Shown here in pieces: positions 1 through 10,565 of a stretch of DNA of 47,653 nucleotides. A program made the translations under genes and the position numbers. The notes below the pieces were generated by a model. The model was not told where the DNA came from, searched no databases, and saw nothing but the letters and a program-made list of their open reading frames with translations. The stretch comes from an uncultured Brevundimonas sp. (lineage in GTDB: Bacteria; Pseudomonadota; Alphaproteobacteria; Caulobacterales; Caulobacteraceae). The first letter of the stretch is position 1. Each line of letters opens with the position of its first letter. Location of the stretch: NCBI RefSeq assembly GCF_937863155.1, contig NZ_CALMFB010000068.1, forward strand, positions 1-47,653, written 5' to 3'.

Positions 1-589
1 TGCGCAGCGACCGGTTGTTGATCCCGACCAGATCGGCCCCCAGGGCGCAGGCGCGGGCCATTTCGGTCTCGTCATGGGTCTCGACCAGGGCGTCCATGCC
101 CAGCCGCTCGGCCTCGGCCAGCAGTTCGGCGGCCAGGCCGTCGTCCACCATGGCCAGGATGATCAGGATGCAGTCGGCGCCCAGGGCCCGGCTCTCGGCC
201 GCCTGCCACGGATCGACCAGGAAGTCCTTGCGCAGACAGGGCAGGGCGACCGCCTCGCGCGCGGCGGTCAGGAAGGCGTCGTCGCCCTGGAAGCTGGCGC
301 CGTCGGTCAGCACCGACAAGCAGGCCGCGCCGCCGCGTTCGTAAGCCTGGGCCAGGGCCGGCGGGTCGAAGTCGGCGCGGATCAGGCCCTTGGACGGGCT
401 GGCCTTCTTGATTTCGGCGATCAGGGCGGTGCGGCCGGTCTCATTGACCTGTTCCAGGGCGGCGCGGAACCCGCGCGGGGGCGAGGCGTGGCGCGCGGCG
501 GCCTCGACGGCGTCTTGCGACCGGGCGGCCTTGCGGGCGGCGACGTCTTCGCGTTTGTAGGCGGCGATGCGGGCCAGGATGTCGTTCAA
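1..589 (-). CDS. trpC: Indole-3-glycerol phosphate synthase (3' end cut by window edge)
   Basis: Catalyses ring closure of carboxyphenylaminodeoxyribulose phosphate to indole-3-glycerol phosphate in tryptophan synthesis (cytoplasm). The reverse-strand translation opens [16 protein letters not shown] and carries the family's active-site lysine stretch [13 protein letters not shown], then CLRKDF and a late GINNRSL. The likely start is TTG at 589-587, which overlaps the trpD stop as TTGA. No ATG fits the conserved N-terminus, so the rare start and tight overlap imply translational coupling. About 196 of roughly 260 expected residues are present; the C-terminus lies beyond base 1. Last gene of the trpG-trpD-trpC run. 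The assignment is firm; the start codon is inferred. Confidence 0.95.
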   Translation of the reverse strand, partial: MNDILARIAAYKREDVAARKAARSQDAVEAAARHASPPRGFRAALEQVNETGRTALIAEIKKASPSKGLIRADFDPPALAQAYERGGAACLSVLTDGASFQGDDAFLTAAREAVALPCLRKDFLVDPWQAAESRALGADCILIILAMVDDGLAAELLAEAERLGMDALVETHDETEMARACALGADLVGINNRSLR

Positions 590-1620
590 GGTTCGATCTC
601 CTCGACCGGGGTGTTGGTGGCCGCGACCAGGGCGTCCAGAGCGGCCCGCGCGCGTCCGTCGTCGATGACCTGGGCTGCGATCCGCGCGCCCTGGGCCAGG
701 TCTTCGGCGCGATCGGCGACCAGCAGGGCGGCGGCGGCGTTCAACAGCACGATGTCGCGATAGGCGCCGGTCGCCCCATCCAGCAAGGCGTTCAGCGCCG
801 CCGCGTTCTCTTCCGCATCGCCGCCGCGCAGGGCCGCGATGTCGGCGCGGGGCAGGCCCGCATCCTCTGGCGTGACCGAGAACCGTCGCACCGCCCCGTC
901 GCGCCATTCGGCGATCTCGGTCGGACCCGTGGTGGTCAGTTCGTCCAGACCCTGGCCATGCACGGTCCAGGCCCGCACCGCGCCCAGCCGCCCCAGCACC
1001 TGGGCCAACGGCTCCAACAGGCGCGGATCATAGACGCCCATCACCTGACGCTTTGCAGACGCCGGATTGGAAAGCGGCCCTAGAAGATTGAAAACCGTGC
1101 GGAAACCGATCTCGGCCCGCACCGGCCCGACGTGGCGCATGGCGCCGTGATAGGCGGGAGCGAACAGGAAGGCGATGTTCGCCATGTCCAGCGCCCGCAG
1201 CTGCTGCGCCTGGCTGGCCTGAAGGTTCACACCCAGGGCCGACAGCACGTCGGACGATCCCGATTTGGACGATAGGGCGCGGTTGCCGTGCTTGGCCACC
1301 TTCACGCCGGCGCCCGCCAGCACCAGGGCCGCGGCGGTGGAGATGTTGAAGGTGTGCGCCCCGTCGCCGCCGGTGCCGCAGGTGTCGATGGTTTCGTAGG
1401 GGTGGTCTAGCCTCAGGGCCGCGTCGCGCATGGCCATGGCGAAGGCGGCGATTTCGTCCACCGTCTCGCCCCGGATGCGCAGGGCGGTGACGGCGGCCGC
1501 CACTTGGGACGGCGTCGGCTCGCCTCTCAGACAGGCGGCGAAGAAGGCGTGCGCTTCTTCGGTCGTCAGCACCCGGCCGTCGACCAGCTTGGCCAGCAGC
1601 GGCTTGACCCCGTCCGACAC
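586..1620 (-). CDS. trpD: Anthranilate phosphoribosyltransferase
   Basis: Transfers phosphoribose from PRPP to anthranilate, the second committed step of tryptophan synthesis. The 344-residue product has the normal family length. It shows the PRPP-binding glycine loop [16 protein letters not shown], the [17 protein letters not shown] segment and the anthranilate-site run [23 protein letters not shown]. The frame is open further upstream, but that part is a shadow of trpG. The start chosen is GTG at 1620, immediately after the trpG stop, giving [16 protein letters not shown]. It overlaps trpC by four bases. It is an independent TrpD, not fused to TrpG. Confidence 0.97.
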   Translation of the reverse strand: MSDGVKPLLAKLVDGRVLTTEEAHAFFAACLRGEPTPSQVAAAVTALRIRGETVDEIAAFAMAMRDAALRLDHPYETIDTCGTGGDGAHTFNISTAAALVLAGAGVKVAKHGNRALSSKSGSSDVLSALGVNLQASQAQQLRALDMANIAFLFAPAYHGAMRHVGPVRAEIGFRTVFNLLGPLSNPASAKRQVMGVYDPRLLEPLAQVLGRLGAVRAWTVHGQGLDELTTTGPTEIAEWRDGAVRRFSVTPEDAGLPRADIAALRGGDAEENAAALNALLDGATGAYRDIVLLNAAAALLVADRAEDLAQGARIAAQVIDDGRARAALDALVAATNTPVEEIEP

Positions 1621-1621
1621 C

Positions 1622-2212
1622 TCAGGCGGCTTTCCGGCGCTCGACGCCCGCCAGATCCAGAAAGTTGGCCAGCATGGCGTGGCCGTGTTCGGTGGCGATG
1701 GATTCGGGGTGGAACTGGACGCCGTGGATCGGCCGCGTGCGGTGACGCAGGCCCATGATCTCGCCATCGGCGGTCCAGGCGGTGACCTCCAGCACGTCGG
1801 GCAGGGTTTCGCGCCGCACGGCCAGGGAATGGTAGCGGGTGGCGGTGAAGGGCGAGGGCAGGCCGGCGAACAGGCTCTGGCCCCCATGTTCGATCGGCGA
1901 GGTCTTGCCGTGCATCAGGGTCTTGGCCCGCACCACATCGCCGCCGAACGCCTGGCCGATGGCCTGGTGGCCCAGACAGACGCCCAGGATCGGCATGTCG
2001 GCCGCCGCGGTCTGGATCAGCGGCAGGCAGATGCCCGCCTGGTCCGGCGCGCACGGGCCGGGCGACAGCAGCACCGCCTGGGGCTTCAGCGACCAGGCCT
2101 GTTCGACGCTCAGGTCGTCGTTGCGCACCACATGCGTCGTCGCGCCCAGCTCCGCGAGGTAGTGGACGAGGTTGTATGTGAAGCTGTCGTAGTTATCGAC
2201 GACCAGGATCAT
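1622..2212 (-). CDS. trpG: Anthranilate synthase component II (glutamine amidotransferase)
   Basis: Hydrolyses glutamine and passes ammonia to TrpE for anthranilate formation. At 196 residues it is a class I amidotransferase of normal size. It shows the N-terminal [16 protein letters not shown] motif, the oxyanion loop SPGPCAPDQ, the nucleophile Cys79 in GVCLGHQ and the catalytic His/Glu motif QFHPES near residue 170. It is followed almost without gap by trpD. It is separated from trpE by about 275 bases that hold a small gene on the other strand, so trpGDC probably has its own transcription start. The motif set also fits the PabA role, so dual use in folate synthesis cannot be excluded. Confidence 0.95.
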   Translation of the reverse strand: MILVVDNYDSFTYNLVHYLAELGATTHVVRNDDLSVEQAWSLKPQAVLLSPGPCAPDQAGICLPLIQTAAADMPILGVCLGHQAIGQAFGGDVVRAKTLMHGKTSPIEHGGQSLFAGLPSPFTATRYHSLAVRRETLPDVLEVTAWTADGEIMGLRHRTRPIHGVQFHPESIATEHGHAMLANFLDLAGVERRKAA

Positions 2213-2318
2213 CCGGCGGTCTTACGACCGGCCGCCGGGCGCGCCAAGCGCTGATGGCGCGGAAAGGTCTGGTTAACCTTCCGGCTGTGACATTCGGGGG
2301 CGAAGGGGAATCGCCGCC

Positions 2319-2507
2319 ATGACCGACGCCGTCGCCAAAGCCCGCAGCCTGCTGATCGCGCCCGAAGCGCGGGCCGCCAGCCCATGGGGCGCGCTGTTCG
2401 CCGCCGGTCTGTGCGCCTCGGCCGCCGTGCTGATGGCCGGGGCGGTGATCCTGGGGCCGGGCGTGACCGGCGCGCCCGCCGCTGTTTCTCAGCCGTTCGA
2501 GCCGTAA
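2319..2507 (+). CDS. Small single-span membrane protein of unknown function
   Basis: Encodes 62 residues: a short polar N-terminus (MTDAVAKARSLLIAPEARA), one strongly hydrophobic stretch around residues 24-48 (LFAAGLCASAAVLMAGAVIL) and a short tail. A purine-rich GAAGGGGAA lies about eleven bases before the ATG, as a ribosome binding site would. It sits alone between the minus-strand genes trpE and trpG, and its last 19 bases overlap the trpE end tail to tail. I do not recognise a family. Because the frame lies mostly outside the trp genes, it is less likely than other small frames to be a shadow. Confidence 0.55.
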   Translation: MTDAVAKARSLLIAPEARAASPWGALFAAGLCASAAVLMAGAVILGPGVTGAPAAVSQPFEP

Positions 2508-4000
2508 CGCCAGGCCTCGGCCGCCGCCCGCATGGGCGCGCGGGCCTTGGCCACGGTTTCCGCATATTCGGCCGCCGGATCGCTGTCGGCCACCACGCCG
2601 GCGCCCGCCTGGACGAAGGCCTGGCCATGGGCGAACAGGGCGGTGCGCAGGACGATGCAGATGTCGGCCTGACCGTCGGCCGAGATATAGCCGACCCCGC
2701 CGCCATAGCCGACGCCGCGCTTTTCGGTCTCCAGTTCGTCGATGATGGCCATGGCCCGCACCTTGGGGGCGCCCGACAGCGTGCCTGCGGGCAGGGCGGC
2801 CAGCAGGGCGTCCACGGCGTCGATGGCCGGATCGGCCCGGCCCTGGACGTTCGAGACGATGTGCATCACCTGGCTGTAGCGTTCGACGACGAAGCTTTCG
2901 GTCACCTGAACCGAGCCGGGCGCCGAGACGCGGCCCACGTCGTTGCGGCCCAGGTCCAGCAGCATCAGATGCTCGGCCCGTTCCTTGGGATCGGCCAGCA
3001 GTTCGGCCTCCAGCGCCCGGTCGGCCTCCGGCGTTTCGCCGCGCGGGCGGGTGCCGGCCAGGGGACGGATGGTCACGCGCCCGTCCTTCAGCCGCACCAG
3101 GATCTCGGGGCTGGACCCCGCCAGCTGGAAGCCGCCGCCGTCCAGGAAAAACAGATAGGGCGACGGGTTCTGACGCCGCAGGGCGCGATAGAAGGCGAAG
3201 GGATCGCCGGACCAGTCGGCGGCGAAACGGTGGCTCAGCACCACCTGAAAGATGTCGCCGGCGGCGATGTAATCCTGGGCCCGCTGCACCATGGCGCCGA
3301 AGGCGGCCTGATCGACGGCCGAGGCGAAGTCGGGCACCGCGTCGGGCGCGTCGCCGCTGGTCGGGGCGGCGGTGGCGGGCAGGGGCTGGCGCAGGGCAGC
3401 CTGAAAGGCGTCCAGCCGGGCCACGGCGGCGGCCCAGGCCGCTTCGGGCGCATCGCCCGTGTCGGGATAGGCGGCGGCGACCAGGACGATCTCGTGCTGC
3501 ACCGAATCGAACACCGCCACCAGCGACGGGCGGCACAGCACCGCGTCCGGCAGGTCCAGCGGATCGTGATTGGGCGCGCCCAGCGGCTCCAGCAGCCGGA
3601 CCATGTCGTATCCGAACACCCCGAACAGGCCGGCGGCCATCGGCGGAACATCGTCGGGCAGATCGAACCGGCCCGCCGCGATCAGGGCGCGCAGAGACTC
3701 CAGCGCCGGGGCGTCTTCGGGCGTGAAGCGGCCTTGCGCGATCGCCGCGCCGCGCGCCGTTTCAGCCCGGCCGTCACGACAGCGCCAGACCACGTCGGGG
3801 TCCAGGGCGACGATCGAATAGCGCCCCTTGACCGCCCCGCCTTCCACCGATTCCAGCAGACAGGCGTAGGGGCGGCCGTGCCCGACCTTCAGGAAGGCCG
3901 AGACGGGCGTCTCCAGATCGTCGATCAGACGCCGCACGACGACCTGGGGCCGGCCGGCGGTCAGGCCGGCCAGAAAGGCGCCGCGCGGATCGTCGGTCAT
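2489..4000 (-). CDS. trpE: Anthranilate synthase component I
   Basis: Converts chorismate and ammonia to anthranilate, the entry step of tryptophan synthesis; partner of TrpG. The 503-residue protein has the N-terminal regulatory region with ACLLESVEGG, where family members bind tryptophan as feedback inhibitor (LLES). The C-terminal chorismate-binding domain includes IFQVVLSHRF, LAGTRPRGETPEAD, DLGRNDVGRVS and LPAGTLSGAPKVRAM. The ATG at 4000 overlaps the stop of the upstream PpiD-like gene as ATGA, so the two are co-translated. I see no tryptophan-rich leader peptide or attenuator. Confidence 0.97.
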   Translation of the reverse strand: MTDDPRGAFLAGLTAGRPQVVVRRLIDDLETPVSAFLKVGHGRPYACLLESVEGGAVKGRYSIVALDPDVVWRCRDGRAETARGAAIAQGRFTPEDAPALESLRALIAAGRFDLPDDVPPMAAGLFGVFGYDMVRLLEPLGAPNHDPLDLPDAVLCRPSLVAVFDSVQHEIVLVAAAYPDTGDAPEAAWAAAVARLDAFQAALRQPLPATAAPTSGDAPDAVPDFASAVDQAAFGAMVQRAQDYIAAGDIFQVVLSHRFAADWSGDPFAFYRALRRQNPSPYLFFLDGGGFQLAGSSPEILVRLKDGRVTIRPLAGTRPRGETPEADRALEAELLADPKERAEHLMLLDLGRNDVGRVSAPGSVQVTESFVVERYSQVMHIVSNVQGRADPAIDAVDALLAALPAGTLSGAPKVRAMAIIDELETEKRGVGYGGGVGYISADGQADICIVLRTALFAHGQAFVQAGAGVVADSDPAAEYAETVAKARAPMRAAAEAWRYGSNG

Positions 4001-5925
4001 CGCGCCGGGGCGGCGGGAGCGGCCGGGGTCGCGGCGGCGGCGGGCGCCTCGATGCCCAGGGCCTGAAGCGCCACGGCCGGATCGTTGCGGGCCTTCACGC
4101 GGTTGGCGGCCATGCTCATGGCGTGGTCCAGGAAGGCTTCCATATATTCGCGGGTCAGGCGCGGACGGGCCTGTTCGCCCAGGGGCGCAGCCAGGGCCGG
4201 GGTGGCGGCGTGGATGCCGTCCACGCGGCCGATGACCGTGGCGCCGTTGGCCTGAGGCTCGACGAAGACCTGGCCTCGGCCGTTGCCGAACAGGCCGCCC
4301 AGGGCGCCCTGGCCGATCTGTTCCTGGGTGGCGGCGGATTGCTCCAGGCCGGTGCGGGTGGTCACGCTGGCGCCGACCGAAGCGGCGACGGCGGCGATGT
4401 CCTGGCCGCCCCGGATGCGGCGGGCCAGTTCGTCGGCCTTGGCGGCCAGCAGGCGGGCGTTCTCCTCGGCGGTCCAGCGCTGGGCCAGAGGCCCGCGGAT
4501 GTCGGCCAGGGCCGGCAACTGGGCGGCGCGGATTTCATCCAGGCGGATCACGAAATACTGGCCCTGACCGGCGTCGATGACATCGGATTCGCCGCCCTTG
4601 CCCAGGGAATAGGCGGTGGTCAGAACCTGTTCCGGCGCATTCATCGGCTGGCCGTCGGGCATGCGGCCTTCCTGGGTGAAGGGCGGCAGCTGGATGATGC
4701 GCGCGCCCACCTGTTGCACGGCCTGGGCCATGGTCTTGCCTTCGGAGCGCGCGCGCTCATAGGCCTCGACGGCCTCATAGGTCTTGGCCCGCATCTCTTC
4801 CTGGCGCAGCTCGGCGACGATGGCGTCGCGAACGCCGTCCAGGGTCACGTCCTGACCCGGCGTGACCGAGTTCAGCTTTGCCACGGCGAAACCGACGCGG
4901 GCCTGGATCGGGTCCGACACCTGGCCGGCGGTCATGCCGAACACGGCGGCGGCCACCGCCGGGTCGCCCAGGGCGGTGCGCGGCGAGGCGTCGAACACGG
5001 CCGGACGGATGTTGTTGGCGCGGCCGACTTCTTCGGGCGACTGGCCGGCCTTCAGGGCGGCGGCCACGCGGGCGGCCACGTCCTGGGTCGGGGCGGTCAG
5101 GGTGACGAAGCTGCGTTTCTCGGGCTGCGACAGGGCGGCCTTGCGGAACTCGAAGCGCTCGCGAATCTTGTCTTCGCTGATGGCCGCATTCTGTTGCGCG
5201 CGGTCCGGCGAGAACAGCACCAGCGAGACCATGCGGAACTCGGGCCGGCGCAGCTGGGCGGCGTTGCGTTGCATATAGGCCGTCAGCTGGGCGTCGGTCG
5301 GGGCCGCGGCCGACCCGGCCATGGCCTGGGTCACAGTGAACCAGCGCCCGTCGCGCGACTGGCGCGCCTGGTTGGCCAGAACGGCGGCGTAGATGCGCGG
5401 CAGGCGCGCCCCGGCGTACAGGGCGGCGCCGAAATGCTCGACCGCCGCCTGGTCGCGGAAGTCCTGTTCGATCTCGGCCGGCGTGGCGCCGCGCTGCATC
5501 ACGGTCTGTTCGTACAGCGCCTGGTCGAACTGGCCGGTCACCTGATTGAAGAAGGCCGGAATTTCGCGGATTTTCTTGACGATCAGCGCCTTGCCCGGAC
5601 GCAGGCCCGCATCCCAGGCCCACGACAGGAAGCCCAGCTCGCGGGTCCGGCCTTCCAGGAAGCGGACATGCAGATTCTCATTGACCATGTCCTGGGTCGA
5701 AACCGGCCGTCCGGCCTGTTCCTGCAGGTTCTCGCGCACCCGGTCGAAATCGGCGCGGAACCGCGCGGGCGTCATGTGGCGGTTGCCCGCGTCCACGACG
5801 TTCTTGGCCCCCAGGCTGGAAAAGACGTCCATCTGCGAGCCGACGATCATGAAGCTGAGGATCAGCAGGCCGAACAGGCCGATGGCCCATTTGGAGCGGG
5901 CGAAATTGCGGAAATGGGTGATCAT
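3997..5925 (-). CDS. ppiD: PpiD-like membrane-anchored periplasmic chaperone (SurA N-terminal and PPIC-type domains)
   Basis: A 642-residue protein with one N-terminal membrane span (about residues 14-32, AIGLFGLLILSFMIVGSQM) and a long periplasmic part, the PpiD/SurA plan. Residues ~35-190 resemble the SurA-type chaperone domain. Residues ~265-385 resemble a parvulin (PPIC) fold, and a second related region follows. The tail is alanine/proline rich (APAAAATPAAPAAPAR). Expected role: folding of newly exported proteins at the Sec translocon. Prolyl isomerase activity may be weak, as in other PpiD proteins. It is the first gene of the run into trpE (ATGA overlap) and is divergent from tpiA. Confidence 0.88.
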   Translation of the reverse strand: MITHFRNFARSKWAIGLFGLLILSFMIVGSQMDVFSSLGAKNVVDAGNRHMTPARFRADFDRVRENLQEQAGRPVSTQDMVNENLHVRFLEGRTRELGFLSWAWDAGLRPGKALIVKKIREIPAFFNQVTGQFDQALYEQTVMQRGATPAEIEQDFRDQAAVEHFGAALYAGARLPRIYAAVLANQARQSRDGRWFTVTQAMAGSAAAPTDAQLTAYMQRNAAQLRRPEFRMVSLVLFSPDRAQQNAAISEDKIRERFEFRKAALSQPEKRSFVTLTAPTQDVAARVAAALKAGQSPEEVGRANNIRPAVFDASPRTALGDPAVAAAVFGMTAGQVSDPIQARVGFAVAKLNSVTPGQDVTLDGVRDAIVAELRQEEMRAKTYEAVEAYERARSEGKTMAQAVQQVGARIIQLPPFTQEGRMPDGQPMNAPEQVLTTAYSLGKGGESDVIDAGQGQYFVIRLDEIRAAQLPALADIRGPLAQRWTAEENARLLAAKADELARRIRGGQDIAAVAASVGASVTTRTGLEQSAATQEQIGQGALGGLFGNGRGQVFVEPQANGATVIGRVDGIHAATPALAAPLGEQARPRLTREYMEAFLDHAMSMAANRVKARNDPAVALQALGIEAPAAAATPAAPAAPAR

Positions 5926-6014
5926 CGATGAACCTGGGCTCGCGGCGGAAATCGCCGTCTGTGCCTATAGAGGGGCTGCACCTGTGACCGCAAGACGGCG
6001 CGACCTTCTGCAAC

Positions 6015-6042
6015 TTGGCTTGCGCGGCGCCGCGGCCTAGAC
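6015..6042 (+). promoter_or_regulatory. Candidate housekeeping-sigma promoter of tpiA
   Basis: TTGGCT at 6015-6020 and GCCTAGAC at 6035-6042, 14 bases apart, resemble the Caulobacter vegetative pattern (TTGACG-type -35 box and GCTANAWC-type -10 box with a short spacer). The -10 box ends only seven bases before the tpiA ATG at 6050, so transcription would start at or next to the start codon and the messenger could be leaderless. By-eye match only. Confidence 0.45.
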
Positions 6043-6049
6043 AGGCCCC

Positions 6050-6799
6050 ATGAAACAGACCGTGAAGCTGATCGCCGGCAACTGGAAGATGAACGGTTTA
6101 GCCGCCGATCTGGACGAAGCCGCCGCCCTGAAATCCGCGCTGGAAGCCCAGGCGGCCGATTGCCGCGTGGCCCTGTGCCCGCCCGCGACCCTGATCGCCC
6201 AGATGGCCTGGCGCCTGAAGGACGGGGCGGTCGAGATCGGCGGACAGGACTGTCACGCCCAGGCGGCGGGCGCCTATACCGGCTCGGTCTCGGCGGCCAT
6301 GCTGGCCGATGCGGGCGCGCGTCTGGTGATCCTGGGCCATTCGGAGCGCCGCCAGGGTTTCGGCGAGACCGACGCCGATGTGGCCGCCAAGGTCGAGGCG
6401 GCGCTGGCCGCCGGTCTGGAGCCGATCATCTGTGTCGGCGAAACCCTGGCCCAGCGCGAGGCGGGCGACGCCGTGAGCGTGGTGACGGAACAGGTGTTCG
6501 GCTCTCTGCCCGAAACCCTGGCGGGCCGCGCCTTCGCCGTCGCCTATGAGCCGGTGTGGGCCATCGGCACGGGCCTGACGCCCACACTGGACCAGATCGC
6601 CGAGGTTCACGCCGCCGTCCGCGCCGCCATGATCGTGCGGCTGGGCGAGGGCGGAAAGACCGCGCCGATCCTGTACGGCGGCTCGGTCAAGCCGTCGAAC
6701 GCGGCCGAAATCCTGGCGGTTCAGGACGTCGGCGGCGCGCTGGTGGGCGGCGCCTCGCTGAAGGCGCAGGACTTCCTGGGCATTATCCGGGCCGTCTGA
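6050..6799 (+). CDS. tpiA: Triose-phosphate isomerase
   Basis: Interconverts dihydroxyacetone phosphate and glyceraldehyde-3-phosphate in glycolysis and gluconeogenesis. The 249 residues are normal for the family. They show the substrate lysine Lys13 in AGNWKMNG, the electrophilic histidine in LGHSERR, the catalytic glutamate and flexible loop in AYEPVWAIGTG, and the phosphate-binding ILYGGSVKPSNA and GGALVGGASL. Divergent from the ppiD-like gene and followed by secG; this tpiA-secG-pyrG order also occurs in other alphaproteobacteria. The ribosome binding site is poor (AGG seven bases before ATG), in line with a very short leader. Confidence 0.97.
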   Translation: MKQTVKLIAGNWKMNGLAADLDEAAALKSALEAQAADCRVALCPPATLIAQMAWRLKDGAVEIGGQDCHAQAAGAYTGSVSAAMLADAGARLVILGHSERRQGFGETDADVAAKVEAALAAGLEPIICVGETLAQREAGDAVSVVTEQVFGSLPETLAGRAFAVAYEPVWAIGTGLTPTLDQIAEVHAAVRAAMIVRLGEGGKTAPILYGGSVKPSNAAEILAVQDVGGALVGGASLKAQDFLGIIRAV

Positions 6800-6810
6800 T
6801 CGCCGTTGGC

Positions 6811-6829
6811 GCGGGGCGCGTTGCCCCGC
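6811..6829 (+). terminator. Hairpin between tpiA and secG
   Basis: GCGGGGC (6811-6817) and GCCCCGC (6823-6829) form a perfect seven-pair stem with a five-base loop, 12 bases after the tpiA stop. No U-run follows, so it may slow or partly end transcription, or protect the tpiA transcript 3' end. Confidence 0.4.
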
Positions 6830-6891
6830 CGACGCAACAATGATAGAGGCCGCCGCTTGATCGGCGCGCCCGCGCCCACATGTAAGCCGCC

Positions 6892-7281
6892 ATGCTCCAG
6901 ACCATTCTTCTCGTCGCCATGATCCTTGTCTCGATCGCCCTGACCGCGGTGATCCTGCTGCAGCGCTCTGAAGGCGGCGCGCTGGGCATGGGCGGGGGGC
7001 CTTCGGGCTTCATGACCGCGCGCGGCGCCGGCAATCTGCTGACGCGGGTCACCTCGATCCTGGCGACGCTGTTCTTCGTTCTGGCCATCGGCCTGACGAT
7101 CGCGGGCAATATGACGCGCACCACCCGTTCGGTGGTCGACGCCGACGCCGTGGGCGCCCTGGCGCTGGATGAGCAACAGCCCGCCGCCGCCCAGCCGCAA
7201 GCGCCCGCCCAACCGGCCCCGGCCGAGAAGGCCACGCCGTCGCTGGAGGATCTGGAAGCCAGCCTGCCGGCGGCCCAGTAA
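6892..7281 (+). CDS. secG: Protein-export membrane protein SecG
   Basis: Accessory subunit of the SecYEG translocon in the inner membrane. The 129-residue product has two spans, about residues 3-22 (TILLVAMILVSIALTAVILL) and 55-76 (ILATLFFVLAIGLTIAGN). Between them is the conserved cytoplasmic loop LQRSEGGALGMGGGPSGFMTARGAGNLLTRVT. The C-terminal tail, about residues 88-129, is Ala/Pro/Gln rich, as in many alphaproteobacterial SecG proteins. It lies between tpiA and pyrG on the same strand, with hairpins on both sides. Confidence 0.95.
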   Translation: MLQTILLVAMILVSIALTAVILLQRSEGGALGMGGGPSGFMTARGAGNLLTRVTSILATLFFVLAIGLTIAGNMTRTTRSVVDADAVGALALDEQQPAAAQPQAPAQPAPAEKATPSLEDLEASLPAAQ

Positions 7282-7286
7282 CCATG

Positions 7287-7314
7287 GCCGGGGCGGTTAT
7301 CCCCGGCTTCTTCT
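7287..7314 (+). terminator. Likely intrinsic terminator after secG
   Basis: GCCGGGG (7287-7293) and CCCCGGC (7301-7307) form a perfect seven-pair stem with a seven-base loop, followed by the pyrimidine run TTCTTCTC, six bases after the secG stop. A second small stem CCGCCG/CGGCGG (7342-7356) lies closer to pyrG and could influence its leader. Confidence 0.5.
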
Positions 7315-7364
7315 CCCGCCCTCAAAGTCTCCAGCGTACGGCCGCCGAATCGGCGGTAGGGTGA

Positions 7365-9020
<1,656 letters not shown>

Positions 9021-9024
9021 CGCT

Positions 9025-9465
9025 TCAGTAGGCGCCTTCCAGCGACACGGTTTCGCCTTCAGACGTGATCGACAGGCGGCGCGGTTCGGCGCCCGAGGCG
9101 GTCTTGACCGCCGCCAGCCAGCGCAGGGCCGGCCCGGCGGCCACGCCGCTGAGACGGAACCCCAGACCGCCGTCCTCCGACATGGCCAGGGTGGGGTCCA
9201 GCCCCTGGGCCTGGGCCGCCGTGCGCAGGGTTGGCTCCAGTCCCGCGACATCGTGCCGTTCGGGCGCGGGCGGCAGGGCGCGCACCTGGGCCAGGGCGGT
9301 CTCGGCCTGCCGACGCCTCTGCGCCGACGCCTCGGCCCAGCCGGTCAGCGGGCGCACGATCAGCAGCCAGATCGCGAAGACCGCCAGCGCCGCCGCCATG
9401 ACCGCCAGCATCGCCCGTTCGCGCGGGGTGCGGCCGTGCCAGAATTCCTGAATCGCGCCGATCAT
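9025..9465 (-). CDS. gspM: Type II secretion system protein M
   Basis: Inner-membrane platform protein that partners GspL. The 146 residues have a short cytoplasmic N-terminus with RTPRERAMLAVMAAA, one span at about residues 20-38, and a periplasmic ferredoxin-like domain. Sequence conservation in this family is low. Identification relies on the single-span plan, the RTPRER start and the terminal position after gspL, with which it shares a four-base overlap. It is the last gene of the operon and lies tail to tail with pyrG. Confidence 0.85.
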   Translation of the reverse strand: MIGAIQEFWHGRTPRERAMLAVMAAALAVFAIWLLIVRPLTGWAEASAQRRRQAETALAQVRALPPAPERHDVAGLEPTLRTAAQAQGLDPTLAMSEDGGLGFRLSGVAAGPALRWLAAVKTASGAEPRRLSITSEGETVSLEGAY

Positions 9466-10565
9466 CGGGCGGCCTCCACGACCAGATCGCTGACGACCCG
9501 GCCTTCGTCTTCGATGGTGCTGAGTTCGGTCAGGGCCAGACCCATGGGCGCCACGGCGGCCCGCAGGGTCTCCAGATCCTGAAACGCTGGATAGGTCAGG
9601 CCGACCCGCAGGCCGGTGTCGGGCGCCAGCGACAGGCTGTCGATCGCCGCGCCGGGCACGCCTTCAACGCCTGCGCTGATCGCCGCCACGGCGTTCAGGG
9701 CGCCGCCGGGGGGCGGGGCCGTCTCCAGCCGCTCCAGCAGATCGGCGGCGGGGTCGTCGGATTCGGCCATGTCCGGCGCGGCTTGGACGGCGGCGGCCCG
9801 CGCCTGATCCTCGGCCCGGTCGGCGGCCAGACTGTCGCGCAGGCCCGCCGCGCCGATCAGCACCAGCGGCGAGATCACCAGCAGCCCCGCCAGAATCGCC
9901 GCCCGCAGCCAGCCCCGGCGATCCGATCCCGCCTTGCGTCCGGCGTCCAGCAGATCGACCGGCGGGCGCAGCGCCGCCTGGATCATCAGGACCTGGATCG
10001 TCGCCTCGTCGTCAATGATCGACGCCGGCCGCTCGCCGACGATCAGGGGCGCCAGATCGGCCTGAACCGTCTGAGCCGATCCGTTCAGGCGCACAGCGTT
10101 GTGGGCGCCCAGGGTCACGACTGTGGCCCCTTCGGCATCATGCGGCTCCGGCGCGATCAGGCTGTCGGGAAACAGCACGTCCGCCGGCGCGCCCAGGGCC
10201 GACAGATGGTCGCGCCACGCCTCCAGCAGGGCCGTATCGACCGCGGCCGCCAGGCGCGGCTGGCCCGCCGCCGTCACCGGACCCAGGGCCAGGGTCAGCC
10301 GCTCCGGCCGGGTCGCCAGTTTGTCCTTCAGCGCCCACAGCGCCGCCGCCCGCTGCTGGGCCGCACCGCCGGCCGGAAGGTCAAGCCAGCGCACCAGAAC
10401 ATCGGCGCCCGGCGCGATGGCGACGGTGCGCATGGGATTCAGCGGCTGGGGCGCATCCAGCGACAGGCGGCCGCGCTCCATCACCGTTCCGGCCGCGTCG
10501 AACACCAGGAAAGGCGCGGGCAGGGACGAGGATTCCGGCAACAAGATCAATCGGTTCAGGGTCAT
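9462..10565 (-). CDS. gspL: Type II secretion system protein L
   Basis: Bitopic inner-membrane protein that links the GspE ATPase to the platform. The 367-residue protein has a cytoplasmic actin-like half (residues ~1-215, with VRWLDLPAGGAAQQRAAALWALKDKL typical of GspL), one span at about 225-245 (LRAAILAGLLVISPLVLIGA) and a periplasmic ferredoxin-like C-terminal domain. It overlaps gspK and gspM by four bases each, so its expression is coupled to the rest of the secretion operon. Confidence 0.88.
   Translation of the reverse strand: MTLNRLILLPESSSLPAPFLVFDAAGTVMERGRLSLDAPQPLNPMRTVAIAPGADVLVRWLDLPAGGAAQQRAAALWALKDKLATRPERLTLALGPVTAAGQPRLAAAVDTALLEAWRDHLSALGAPADVLFPDSLIAPEPHDAEGATVVTLGAHNAVRLNGSAQTVQADLAPLIVGERPASIIDDEATIQVLMIQAALRPPVDLLDAGRKAGSDRRGWLRAAILAGLLVISPLVLIGAAGLRDSLAADRAEDQARAAAVQAAPDMAESDDPAADLLERLETAPPPGGALNAVAAISAGVEGVPGAAIDSLSLAPDTGLRVGLTYPAFQDLETLRAAVAPMGLALTELSTIEDEGRVVSDLVVEAAR

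Noticed and set aside
74-763. Long plus-strand open frames across trpC/trpD, and similar ones at 2384-4066, 4123-5931, 16436-18454 and 19298-22174
   Set aside because: They lie antisense to well-identified genes, show no family motifs, and are rich in Gly/Gln/Arg/His as expected from the reverse reading of GC-rich codons.
1621-1887. Extended 5' part of the trpD frame
   Set aside because: It overlaps trpG, which has all amidotransferase motifs. TrpD begins naturally at GTG 1620.
2213-2488. Tryptophan attenuator or leader peptide before trpG or trpE
   Set aside because: No short frame with tandem Trp codons and no terminator/antiterminator pair seen.
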